A stretch of DNA of 64,000 bases from JBDZVM01 sp040255675 (lineage in GTDB: Bacteria; Actinomycetota; Actinomycetes; Acidothermales; Acidothermaceae), in NCBI GenBank assembly GCA_040255675.1, contig JBDZVM010000009.1:50467-114466 (forward strand), in the 5' to 3' direction. The position numbers and the translations under genes were made by a program. Under the pieces are notes generated by a model. It was given only the letters and a program-made list of their open reading frames with translations. It was not told where the DNA came from and ran no database searches. Shown here piece after piece: positions 26,020 through 34,915 of the stretch. Within the stretch, counting starts at the first letter, position 1; every line of letters begins with the position of its first letter.

Positions 26020-27576
26020 GTGTTCGACACCTTGTCCGACCGGCTGGAGTCGGTCTTCAAGTCCTTGCGCAGCAAGGGCCGGCTTTCAGACGCCGACATC
26101 GACTCGACGGCGCGCGAGATACGCATCGCCCTGCTCGAAGCCGATGTTGCCCTGCCGGTCGTCAAAGACTTCATCACGGCGGTCAAAGAGCGCGCCCGCG
26201 GCGCCGAGGTTTCAAAGGCGCTCAACCCCGCGCAACAGGTCATCTCGATCGTCAACGACGAGCTGGTACGCGTCCTCGGAGGCGAGACTCGGCGGTTGCG
26301 CTTCGCCAAGACGCCGCCGACGGTCATCATGCTGGCGGGTCTGCAAGGGTCCGGTAAGACCACCCTGGCGGGCAAGCTCGCGAAGTGGCTGGCCGGCCAA
26401 GGGCACGCGCCGCTGTTGGTCGCGGCCGACTTGCAACGGCCGAACGCCGTCCAGCAACTGCAGGTTTTGGGCGAGCGTGCGAAGGTGCCGGTGTACGCGC
26501 CAGAACCCGGCTCCGGCGTGGGCGACCCGGTGGCGGTGTCGCGCTCCGCCATCGACCACGCCCGCCGGCAAAACCACGACATCGTCATTGTCGACACCGC
26601 TGGCCGCCTCGGTGTTGACGCCGACATGATGAAACAGGCGGCCAACATCCGCGACGCCGTCTCGCCCGACGAGATCCTGTTCGTCGTCGACGCCATGGTC
26701 GGCCAGGACGCCGTCACCACCGCGCAAGCTTTTCTCGACGGCGTCGGTTTCGACGGCGTCGTGCTCACCAAGCTGGACGGCGACGCCCGCGGCGGTGCCG
26801 CGCTTTCGGTCGCTTCTGTCACCGGCCGTCAGGTGATGTTCGCCAGCACTGGCGAAAAGCTCGAAGACTTCGACATTTTTCATCCCGAACGCATGGCGTC
26901 GCGCATTCTCGGCATGGGCGACATCCTTACGCTCATCGAGCAAACGCAGGCGGCGTTCGACGAAGACCAAGCCGAAGAAACCGCCCGCAAACTCACCGAA
27001 GGCGAACTCACTCTCGAAGACTTTCTCGAGCAGATGATGGCCGTTCGCCGCATGGGACCAATCGGAAACCTGCTTGGCATGTTGCCCGGCATGGGCCAGA
27101 TGAAAGAAGCGATTTCCCAGATCGACGACCGCGACATCGACCGCATCGCGGCTATCATCCGGTCGATGACGCCGCAAGAACGAGAAGACCCGAAAATCAT
27201 CAACGGGTCTCGACGGGTGCGAATCGCCAACGGTTCGGGCGTCACGGTGGCCGAGGTCAACAACCTCGTCGACCGATTTTTCGAAGCACGCAAGATGATG
27301 AAGCAAATGGCGGGCATGGGAATGCCCGGCATGCGGCGCGCTACGAAATCGTCGAAAGGCAAGAAGGGCAAGAAAGGCAAGGGCCGGCCCGGGGGGCGCC
27401 CGGGCGCGATGCCTCCCGGCTTGCCGGCGGGCCTAGGCCAGGGTCGTGGCTTGCCGGGCGGGCTCGGCGGCATGCCCACCGGGTTGCCGCCCGGCATGAA
27501 GATGCCCGACTTGTCGAAACTCAAGTTTCCCCCGCAAGGCGGCTCGCCGGGGCGGGGCGGCCCCAAACCCCGGTGA
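26020..27576 (+). CDS. ffh: Signal recognition particle protein Ffh
   Basis: 518 residues. The SRP54 GTPase binds signal peptides and 4.5S RNA. The N domain is followed by G1 GLQGSGKTTLAGKLAKWL (near residue 107), AADLQRPNAVQQL, DTAGRLGVD, TKLDGDARGGAALS, then the methionine-rich M domain (QMMAVRRMGPIGNLLGMLPG, KMMKQMAGMGMPGM). A long basic, Gly/Pro/Met-rich tail extends the C-terminus, typical of actinobacteria. Its GTGA stop overlaps the start of the amidohydrolase gene. Confidence 0.97.
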   Translation: MFDTLSDRLESVFKSLRSKGRLSDADIDSTAREIRIALLEADVALPVVKDFITAVKERARGAEVSKALNPAQQVISIVNDELVRVLGGETRRLRFAKTPPTVIMLAGLQGSGKTTLAGKLAKWLAGQGHAPLLVAADLQRPNAVQQLQVLGERAKVPVYAPEPGSGVGDPVAVSRSAIDHARRQNHDIVIVDTAGRLGVDADMMKQAANIRDAVSPDEILFVVDAMVGQDAVTTAQAFLDGVGFDGVVLTKLDGDARGGAALSVASVTGRQVMFASTGEKLEDFDIFHPERMASRILGMGDILTLIEQTQAAFDEDQAEETARKLTEGELTLEDFLEQMMAVRRMGPIGNLLGMLPGMGQMKEAISQIDDRDIDRIAAIIRSMTPQEREDPKIINGSRRVRIANGSGVTVAEVNNLVDRFFEARKMMKQMAGMGMPGMRRATKSSKGKKGKKGKGRPGGRPGAMPPGLPAGLGQGRGLPGGLGGMPTGLPPGMKMPDLSKLKFPPQGGSPGRGGPKPR

Positions 27577-28664
27577 CCGCCGCTTTGCATGCACGGGTAA
27601 CCGTGCTGCCCGACGGCGACGTCCGAGATGTTTACGTCGTCGACGGTCGGCTGACTTTCGAGAAGCCGCGCTCGCTCGGCATCGAAAGGTTTGCGTCGTC
27701 GGGATTCGCGCTGCCCGGGCTCGTCGATGCGCACTGCCACGTCGGCCTCGACACGTTCGGCGGCGTTCCCTTCGAGGTTGCGCGCGAGCAGGCGGTCACG
27801 GATCGCGACGCTGGTGCGTTGCTGCTTCGCGACGCGGGCACGCCCAACGCGTACTACGAACTCGACGACGATCAGACAATGCCGCGCATCGTGCATGCCG
27901 GCCGCCACCTAGCGCGAACCAAGCGCTACCTGCGCAATTACGCGCACGAAATCGAACCCGAGGAATTGGCCGGCTACGCCGAGGCTCAGGCACGACGACC
28001 AGGTGGCCACGGCACGCCGTGGGTGAAAATCGTGGGCGACTGGATCGACCGGTCGGTCGGTGACCTTGCGCCGTGCTGGCCAGCCGACGCCTTGAACGAG
28101 GCGGTCGCGCGAGCGCATGCGGCCGGCGCGCGAGTCGCCGTGCACGTGTTCGGAGAGGAAGCACTACCCGACCTCATCGCGGCGGGTGTCGATTCGATCG
28201 AGCACGGCACGGGCCTCACGCCCGACACGGTCGCGGCCGCCGCCGCGCGCGGCATTGCCGTCGTCCCCACACTCGTTAACATCGCGAACTTCGACACGTT
28301 CGCCGACCAGGCAACGAAATATCCGGTGTATGCCGCGCGCATGCGCCGGTTAAAGCGGAGTGCCGCGCAGCGGCTTCGCGACGCCTACGACGCCGGAATT
28401 CCCTTGTACGTAGGCACTGACGCGGGAGGACAGTTGCCGCACGGCCTCGTAGTCGACGAAATGCTTGCCTTGCACCAGATCGGGTTGTCGAACGAGGAGG
28501 TGCTCGCCGCGGGCTCCTGGGGTGCTCGCGAATGGCTTGGGCTGCCCGGTCTTGTCGAGCAAGCGCCGGCGGATTTCGTGGTCTACGACGACGATCCGCG
28601 CAAAGACCTGAGTGCGTTGCGCAATCCGCGCCGCATCGTGGTTCGGGGAAACATCGTCCGCTGA
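27573..28664 (+). CDS. Amidohydrolase-family protein (imidazolonepropionase-like)
   Basis: 363 residues of the metal-dependent amidohydrolase superfamily, resembling mycobacterial Rv2915c, which is also encoded after ffh. Visible metal-site motifs are LPGLVDAHCHVGLDT (HxH), the probable lysine or adjacent ligand in GTPWVKIVGDWID, VAVHVFGE (His), SIEHGTGL (His) and YVGTDAGG (Asp). The fold begins and ends with the small beta-sandwich (VYVVDGRLTF, RNPRRIVVRGNIVR). The GTG start overlaps the ffh stop by 4 bases. Its conserved linkage to ffh is unexplained; the substrate is unknown. Confidence 0.85.
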   Translation: MTAALHARVTVLPDGDVRDVYVVDGRLTFEKPRSLGIERFASSGFALPGLVDAHCHVGLDTFGGVPFEVAREQAVTDRDAGALLLRDAGTPNAYYELDDDQTMPRIVHAGRHLARTKRYLRNYAHEIEPEELAGYAEAQARRPGGHGTPWVKIVGDWIDRSVGDLAPCWPADALNEAVARAHAAGARVAVHVFGEEALPDLIAAGVDSIEHGTGLTPDTVAAAAARGIAVVPTLVNIANFDTFADQATKYPVYAARMRRLKRSAAQRLRDAYDAGIPLYVGTDAGGQLPHGLVVDEMLALHQIGLSNEEVLAAGSWGAREWLGLPGLVEQAPADFVVYDDDPRKDLSALRNPRRIVVRGNIVR

Positions 28665-28671
28665 GGGCGCA

Positions 28672-29508
28672 CTATGGCAGGTGCAGTGTCATGCCCTCGG
28701 CGCCGGCGATGACACGCACGGCAGCGCCGTGTTGCGATTGTACGATTTCGTCGATCTCGTCGTCGGTGCGCTCTGGCGAATGGTGATACAAGACAAGCGT
28801 GCGGGCATGGGCAAGGGCGGCCAGCGCGACGGAATATTCGACCGCGGAATGGCCGAGATAAGCGACCTCAGGGAACTCCGCACTGACGAATTGAGAATCG
28901 TGAAACAGCAGATCGACGCCCTCGGCCAGCTCGAGTGCCGCCTCATGATAGGTGCCGAGCCCTTCAGGGCCGGTGCCATACGCGAGCGGAAAATGATCGG
29001 ATAGATACGCGATGGCATGCTGGCCATCGCCCACACGAAAGCCGAAGGTGCGACCGCCCTTGTGCGGGATCTCGCGAACGAGCACGTCGAAGCCCTCGAG
29101 CCGCCGATGCCCCTCGTCGAGAGCGTTGAAGGTCCAGCCCTCGCCGAGTTGTGTCGGGGCGATCGGGAAATGTGGCGGCGAAAGCCCACGAGCGAGCGTA
29201 GCGACGGGATCGTCATCGAGGGCCGGGAGCAGCACGTCGACCCGGTGGCCCGGCCGAGCGCCGCCAGCGAAGAACGGCAAGCCGTGTACGTGATCCCAGT
29301 GCAGGTGACTGAGAAGGATGGAGCCTCGAAACGGCGCATCGGCGAGCAGCGACGTGACGCGACGAAGGCCGGTGCCCGCGTCGAGCACGAGTCGCGGTGA
29401 CTGCTCATCGTGCGCGATCGCAATACACGAGGTATGGCCGCCGTACCGCGCGAACTCGCTTCCTGGTGCCGGCGTCGATCCGCGTACGCCGCAAAGGTGC
29501 ATCAGCAC
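28672..29508 (-). CDS. Metallo-beta-lactamase-fold hydrolase
   Basis: 278 residues. The metal-binding motif SHLHWDHVHGLPF (HxHxDH) is present, with further ligands likely in YLSDHFPLAYG and LYHHSPERTDDE. The opening LCGVRGSTPAPGSEFARYGG and LDAGTGLRR match a branch related to RNase Z/PhnP-like phosphodiesterases and to predicted cyclic-nucleotide phosphodiesterases. GTG 29508 starts 2 bases after the MFS stop (ATG 29502 is an alternative), so both are one transcript. Because the transporter carries a cNMP-binding domain, a cyclic nucleotide phosphodiesterase role is attractive but unproven. Confidence 0.82.
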   Translation of the reverse strand: MLMHLCGVRGSTPAPGSEFARYGGHTSCIAIAHDEQSPRLVLDAGTGLRRVTSLLADAPFRGSILLSHLHWDHVHGLPFFAGGARPGHRVDVLLPALDDDPVATLARGLSPPHFPIAPTQLGEGWTFNALDEGHRRLEGFDVLVREIPHKGGRTFGFRVGDGQHAIAYLSDHFPLAYGTGPEGLGTYHEAALELAEGVDLLFHDSQFVSAEFPEVAYLGHSAVEYSVALAALAHARTLVLYHHSPERTDDEIDEIVQSQHGAAVRVIAGAEGMTLHLP

Positions 29509-29510
29509 GG

Positions 29511-31205
29511 CTATGCCTCGACCCCGCCGACGGACGGCTGCGTAACGGGCTCGCTCGATATGCCAGTACGCGCGAGCCGAGTTTGCGCCAGTGTTTGCAG
29601 TGACACGCTGGCGGGCGCCGTTTCGAGAGCGTCAAGGAATTCTTGACCTTCGATGCGCCACAGCACAGTCTCGCCAAGGGTTGTCACTGTCGCGCTACGA
29701 GGCGCATTTCGGAGCAGGCCGAGTTCTCCGACATATGCCGGTGCGTTGACCGGCGGCAGGCCGACGTCGACGCCGGCTTCGCCATGCGCGCGGATCGCGA
29801 GCGAGCCGTTCACGAGCACCCACAGCGCGTCGGCCCGGTCGCCCTCGCGGATGATTTCGGTACCGGCCGCGAGGTGTCGCTCTTCGGCCCCCTCGGCGAG
29901 CCGTTCGAGAACGCTTTGCGGCGCGCCCGTGAACAAGTCGAGCGCGCGCAGGACGGCGACCCGCGGGGCAACCCGGGCGACCACAGCGGCGGCCCCGCGG
30001 TCGGCTTTGAGCAGTGCCGGAAGGCCGAGAAGGCTCACCAGCGGAAAACCGAACCCGATGATGAGCAGTGTCTGGTTTAGGCCGCGGGCCGAGAGCAGCG
30101 CCGCGCCGACGAAGCTCGCGCTGACTGTGAAAGCGAGCACGATCGCCTCGAAAACGCCTAACACCCGGCTGAGTACGTCTCGCTGAAGGTCACGTTGGAG
30201 AGCGGTGAAGGCGAGGACGTCGACGATGATCATGCCGATACCCGAGATGACTTGCAAAATAAAGGCAAGCGCGGGCGCGTGGACGGTGACGGTGGCCGCA
30301 TAAGGCAGCGCCTGAAGGGTGAGGCTGCCGAGAATTACCGGCGCGAGTTTCGGCGATTCGCTGAGTTTGTTGGCGAGACCCGCGGCGATCACACCACCGA
30401 GCGCGGCGCCGGCGAGCAGGTAGCTGTAACCGGCGCTACCGGTGCCCAGGTGCTCGGAGAGCGGCACGTACAACACCGTGCTCGCGCCGTAGATTGCCGA
30501 ATCGAGCGCGCAGAACAACACGAGCATGAAGGCCACGCGTTGGCCCGCCAGCGCCCGCAACCCGACGGCCCATTGGGCGAACGCGTTGCCGCCCTGCTCC
30601 GCGCCGCCTTTGGCTTTCACCCGGAGCCGAAGCACTATTGCCGCGGCCACGACAAAACTGGCCGCGTTCAAAACGACGCCGATAACGGGCTCGCCAGTGA
30701 GCAGAAGTAGGCCGCCGGCCCCCGGGCCCAATACCACGGTCAGGCTTTCGACGGTTGAGAAAAGGCTGTTCGCGGCCACCAGGTCTTTTTCGCCGACGAC
30801 ATCGGGCGTCAACGCCCCAGCGGCGGGCCGGTAGGGGGAGGCGACCACGGCTGATAGCACGGACAACGCGATCAGCAACCACAGCGGCCCGTTCGTCCCG
30901 ACCGCGACAGCCATCATGGCCATGACCGCGGCTGACGCAAAGGCCGATGTCGCCATCACCTTCGTGCGTTCGTAACGGTCGGCGATGACTCCGGCATAAC
31001 TGCCGATCAACAACCCGGTAACCCATCGAGACGCGGCGACCGCAGCCAGCCACTGGGTGGAATGAGTGCGGTCGAACACGTAAACGGCGAGGACGACGGA
31101 GTAGGCCCAGCTGCCAAGGGCGTCGATCACGAACGTCGCGATGAGGAGCCTGAAATCCCGGTGGCGCAAAGGCTCGCGAAAACGCCGGAACATCGAGCCG
31201 CTCAT
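29511..31205 (-). CDS. MFS transporter with C-terminal cyclic-nucleotide-binding domain
   Basis: 564 residues from ATG 31205, with GAGGA 7 bases upstream. About twelve membrane helices make an MFS permease (FRLLIATFVIDALGSWAYSV, GVIADRYERTKVM, PYRPAAGALTPDVV). After a linker, residues from about 430 form a cNMP-binding domain: LFTGAPQSVLERLAEGAEE, IIREGDRADALWVLVNGSL, and the phosphate-binding cassette YVGELGLLRNAPRSATV with its Glu and Arg intact. Mycobacteria carry related MFS-cNMP fusions (Rv3239c, Rv3728). It diverges from a class III cyclase 119 bp away and shares a transcript with the MBL-fold enzyme. Cargo unknown. Confidence 0.9.
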   Translation of the reverse strand: MSGSMFRRFREPLRHRDFRLLIATFVIDALGSWAYSVVLAVYVFDRTHSTQWLAAVAASRWVTGLLIGSYAGVIADRYERTKVMATSAFASAAVMAMMAVAVGTNGPLWLLIALSVLSAVVASPYRPAAGALTPDVVGEKDLVAANSLFSTVESLTVVLGPGAGGLLLLTGEPVIGVVLNAASFVVAAAIVLRLRVKAKGGAEQGGNAFAQWAVGLRALAGQRVAFMLVLFCALDSAIYGASTVLYVPLSEHLGTGSAGYSYLLAGAALGGVIAAGLANKLSESPKLAPVILGSLTLQALPYAATVTVHAPALAFILQVISGIGMIIVDVLAFTALQRDLQRDVLSRVLGVFEAIVLAFTVSASFVGAALLSARGLNQTLLIIGFGFPLVSLLGLPALLKADRGAAAVVARVAPRVAVLRALDLFTGAPQSVLERLAEGAEERHLAAGTEIIREGDRADALWVLVNGSLAIRAHGEAGVDVGLPPVNAPAYVGELGLLRNAPRSATVTTLGETVLWRIEGQEFLDALETAPASVSLQTLAQTRLARTGISSEPVTQPSVGGVEA

Positions 31206-31311
31206 CAACCCGTCCTCACGTCGGCAGGCACACTCACACCCCAGGCCGAAGCTTCGCATATGTCGATGGCGCGGTTGGCAGATTCGAGATTGTTTCGCCG
31301 CCGTCCGGGCG

Positions 31312-31317
31312 TAGGGT
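31312..31317 (+). promoter_or_regulatory. -10 box of a leaderless cyclase promoter
   Basis: TAGGGT ends 7 bases before GTG 31325. TTGTTT at 31290-31295, 16 bases upstream, is a plausible -35. This spacing decides in favour of GTG 31325 over TTG 31319 as the start. Confidence 0.6.
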
Positions 31318-31324
31318 CTTGTTC

Positions 31325-34300
31325 GTGGATGCGGGTAGTGCGACTGAGCCAACCTGTGCTGCCTGCGGTTCGAACAACCGTGCGGGAGCCAAGTTCTGCA
31401 GTGAGTGTGGCGCGCCGCTGGCGTCGTCGTGTCCCGCCTGCGGTGCCGTTGTCTCCGGCGGTCGGTTTTGCAGCGAATGCGGTACTCCGTTGCCCGAACG
31501 GATGGCGGTACCGGTGCGGCAGCCGGCGTCCGCGCTGTCCGAGCCGGTCGCGGAACGACGCATCGCGTCGTTGTTGTTCGCCGATTTGGTGGGATTTACA
31601 CCACTTGCTGAAACTCGCGACCCCGAAGTCGTTCGCGAGTTGCTCGCCACGTATTTCGAGCGGGCCCGCTCGATTATCGAGCGGTACAACGGCGGCGTCG
31701 AGAAGTTCATCGGAGATGCCGTCTTTGCCGTGTGGGGCGTGCCTGCCGCGCGCGAAGACGATGCCGAGCGCGCTGTGCGGGCCGGACTTGATTTGCTCGC
31801 GCTGGCAAGTGTGCTCGGCGAGGAGTACGGCGTCGACGGGCTCCAAATGCGAGTGGGCATCACGACCGGGCAAGTCGCCGTCACGTTGAACGCGGCGCCG
31901 TCCGACGGCCAGGGAGTGGTTGCCGGCGACGCGGTCAACACGGCCGCGCGAGTTCAGTCGGTCGCCGAACCTGGCCAGGTTTGGGTCGACGACACGACGC
32001 GATCACTCACGTCGGCCTCGCTCGCCTACGTCTCGACGGGTGCTCACGAGCTCAAAGGCAAGGCTGTTCCGGTCGAGCTTTTTCGCGCCGTCCGCACGAC
32101 GGCAGCCGTTGGCGGTGCGCAACGGGTCGACGGGCTGGAGGCGCCGTTCGTCGGCCGCGACCGCGAGCTGCGGCTGGTGAAGGAACTTTTCCACGCCACC
32201 GCCGAAGAGCGTCGGTCCCGACTCGTGCTGGTCGCGGGCGAACCAGGCATCGGCAAATCGCGGCTTGCGTGGGAGTTCGAGAAATACGCCGACGCCATTA
32301 CGGCGCGCACGCACTGGCTTCGTGGCCGCTGCCTTTCCTACGGTCAGGGCGTGGCCGGCCGGGTTGTCGCCGAAATGGTCCGGTCGCTCCTTCGCGTCAC
32401 TGAATCGGACGACGAGACGACGATCGTTCAGGCGCTTGACGAGCGACTGCTGCGACACGTGCCTGACGAAGAAGAGCGCGCCGTTCTTCGCCCGCGGCTC
32501 ACCAGCCTGCTCGGGTTGTCAGACGCCGTATTCGACCAGACTGATTTGTTCGCGTGCTGGCGGGCGTTCTTCGAGTCGCTGTGCGTCGATGGTTTGTCGT
32601 TGACACTCGTCGTCGAAGACCTCCAATGGGCCGACGACGGTTTTCTCGACTTCCTTGACTACCTCCTCGACTCCGGCCGTGCGCCGATCATGGTACTGGC
32701 GTTGGCCCGGCCTGAGGTTTCGAGGCGCCGGACAGGCATCGGCGCCGGACGACGGTCGACCACCGTGTTTCTCGAGCCACTGCCGGATCAAGCGATGGAG
32801 CGATTGCTCGACGGGCTGGTTGCTGGTCTCCCGGCCACTATGCGTGCCGAGTTGGTGAAGCGTGCCGAAGGGGTGCCGCTCTACGCGGTCGAGACCGTGC
32901 GTGCGCTGATCGACCGCGATGTGGTGATTGCGAGCGGCGGTCAGTACGTGGTCGATCCGGTGGCTGCCGAAGCCCTCGACTTGTCAGCGCTCGGACCACC
33001 GGCGAGCCTGCAGGCGTTGTTGGCCGCCCGGCTCGACGCGTTGCCTGCCCCAGAGCGGCGGGCCGTGCAAGACGCGAGTGTGCTGGGCCTGAGCTTCACC
33101 AGGGCCGGGATCGCGGCTTTGACGCCGTCCGATATCGATCTCGACACCGTGCTGGATTCGCTACGGCGTAAAGAAATTCTCGTTGTCGACAACGACCCAC
33201 GCTCACCCGAACGCGGCCAATACCGCTTTGCGCAAGCGTTACTGCGCAGCTGCGCGTACGACACGTTGTCGCGGCGCGACCGGCACTCGCGCCACCTTGC
33301 GGTAGCGGAGTTTCTCGGCGGGCTTCCAGACGCCGACGCGATCGCGGGCGTGCTCGCCGCCCATTACCTCGACGCGCTCGCCGCCGTGCCGGAGACCTCT
33401 GACGCCGAAGAGTTACGCGCCAAGGCCGCGACGTTGCTCGAACATGCCGCCGTCCACGCTGTCGGCGTCGGCGCACCTCGCGACGCGCTGGCGCACTACG
33501 GTCGACTGCTCGAACTCGGCCTTCCCGACGAGACAGTCGTGCGACTAACGCTCGCGGCGTCGACGCTCGCGCTCCAGGGCGCGGCCAGCCTCGAACAAGG
33601 TCAGCGCTGGGTCGAGGCGGGGCTTGCCGCGGCCCGCCGCATCGACGACGAAGACGCCCGCCTTGCCCTCGAGGTTAATCACGCGCGCCTCCTCGCCAAC
33701 ACAGACGACATATTCGAGGCGATGGACATCGTCGTTCCGATCTTTGAGGCGGCGCTTGACCGGCCCGAACGTGTCGGGTTGCTCGCGAGCGCCGTCCGAC
33801 TGATCGCCGTCAGCGTACAGGCGACCGGACAGCACGACCTCGCGGAGCGCGCGGTGATGAGTGCGCTGCCGGTCATCGAGCGGTACGGTGACGACTCCCA
33901 TTTCGAAATGTTGATCGACGGGATCACGGCATGGGCGAGTGTCCGTGGTTACCGCCGTCTCTCGATCGTGCTCGGGCAAGGCGCTTGGTCGCCCAATGGC
34001 GCAAACGACGCCAATGCGCTATTGCGCGAACTCAACAGTCTGGCGCTGCTGGTTCATGACGACCCGGTTACCGTGAATACACGCGCGGCGGCCGTGCTGC
34101 AACGATCCGAGGAACTCGGCCTGGTGGCGTCTCGAATCGTCGCCGTCGGGCACCTGCTGCACAGCCTCTACGCTGTGGGCCGCTGGCAGGAAGCAGTCGA
34201 ACTGATCGAGCGCCATATCGCGGACGGTCGTACCGATCGGTTGACCTGGGAGGCCTACCTCGCCTTCGGTTCGGCGCCGCTGGCCTATGGGCGAGGCGAT

Positions 34301-34885
34301 CCGTCGATCATGATTCCACCTGTGCTGGAGGCCAACGAGTCTTCCGATGCCCTCGTGCGCGGATGGGCATTGATGTGTGACGCCGTTGCGGCACGCCTTT
34401 CGGGTGACTTAAGCGGCGCGGCGCGGCAGGCAGTGCTAGCGGTCGAATCGGCCATGGCGCTCGCGATCACGAGCGAAGATCTCGCGCCCGTCTACGGTTG
34501 CGCCGTCGACCTGCTACTCGACGCGGCAGAGGTGATCGGCCTCGGCAACCTCGAGACGTTGACGTCAACGCTCGAGGGTATACCGCTCGGCCAGCGTTAC
34601 CGGCTGTTGCACGGTCACCTGTTGCGCGCGAGGGCATACCTGTCGCCGGATCCGGTGCCGGGGCTACGAGCCGCGATCGACGTGTTCGCGGGCATGGGCG
34701 CGGCCTACGTCGCTGCCCGTACCCGCGTCGAGCTTGCCGCTCGCCTTGCCGACAACGGCGAGATGCGAGCGGCCACCGAATTGCTGAGCAGCGCACGCCC
34801 ATTATTGGAGCGCATTGACGCCGCGCCTACTCTCGCCCTCGCCGGCCGAGTGACCGCAACTCTGGCCGCCGCGCCGGCGCGCTGA
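31325..34885 (+). CDS. Class III nucleotide cyclase with zinc ribbons, AAA ATPase and TPR-like region
   Basis: 1186 residues. Two zinc ribbons (CAACGSNNRAGAKFCSECG and CPACGAVVSGGRFCSECG, residues about 11-57) precede a class III cyclase domain (about 75-240). Both metal aspartates are visible in LLFADLVGFTPLAE and KFIGDAVFAVWG, as are the transition-state Asn and Arg in DAVNTAARVQ. An NTPase follows with Walker A GEPGIGKSRLAWEF near residue 304 and VVEDLQWADDG as Walker B. A long helical TPR-like region makes up the rest. Mycobacteria have similar multidomain cyclases. At the base-selecting position just before AGDAVN a valine replaces the usual Asp or Cys, so cAMP versus cGMP is open. It faces the cNMP-binding MFS gene. 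Confidence 0.9.
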   Translation: MDAGSATEPTCAACGSNNRAGAKFCSECGAPLASSCPACGAVVSGGRFCSECGTPLPERMAVPVRQPASALSEPVAERRIASLLFADLVGFTPLAETRDPEVVRELLATYFERARSIIERYNGGVEKFIGDAVFAVWGVPAAREDDAERAVRAGLDLLALASVLGEEYGVDGLQMRVGITTGQVAVTLNAAPSDGQGVVAGDAVNTAARVQSVAEPGQVWVDDTTRSLTSASLAYVSTGAHELKGKAVPVELFRAVRTTAAVGGAQRVDGLEAPFVGRDRELRLVKELFHATAEERRSRLVLVAGEPGIGKSRLAWEFEKYADAITARTHWLRGRCLSYGQGVAGRVVAEMVRSLLRVTESDDETTIVQALDERLLRHVPDEEERAVLRPRLTSLLGLSDAVFDQTDLFACWRAFFESLCVDGLSLTLVVEDLQWADDGFLDFLDYLLDSGRAPIMVLALARPEVSRRRTGIGAGRRSTTVFLEPLPDQAMERLLDGLVAGLPATMRAELVKRAEGVPLYAVETVRALIDRDVVIASGGQYVVDPVAAEALDLSALGPPASLQALLAARLDALPAPERRAVQDASVLGLSFTRAGIAALTPSDIDLDTVLDSLRRKEILVVDNDPRSPERGQYRFAQALLRSCAYDTLSRRDRHSRHLAVAEFLGGLPDADAIAGVLAAHYLDALAAVPETSDAEELRAKAATLLEHAAVHAVGVGAPRDALAHYGRLLELGLPDETVVRLTLAASTLALQGAASLEQGQRWVEAGLAAARRIDDEDARLALEVNHARLLANTDDIFEAMDIVVPIFEAALDRPERVGLLASAVRLIAVSVQATGQHDLAERAVMSALPVIERYGDDSHFEMLIDGITAWASVRGYRRLSIVLGQGAWSPNGANDANALLRELNSLALLVHDDPVTVNTRAAAVLQRSEELGLVASRIVAVGHLLHSLYAVGRWQEAVELIERHIADGRTDRLTWEAYLAFGSAPLAYGRGDPSIMIPPVLEANESSDALVRGWALMCDAVAARLSGDLSGAARQAVLAVESAMALAITSEDLAPVYGCAVDLLLDAAEVIGLGNLETLTSTLEGIPLGQRYRLLHGHLLRARAYLSPDPVPGLRAAIDVFAGMGAAYVAARTRVELAARLADNGEMRAATELLSSARPLLERIDAAPTLALAGRVTATLAAAPAR

Positions 34886-34915
34886 AATTTGTGACCGAGG
34901 TTTGTGGCCGGGTCG

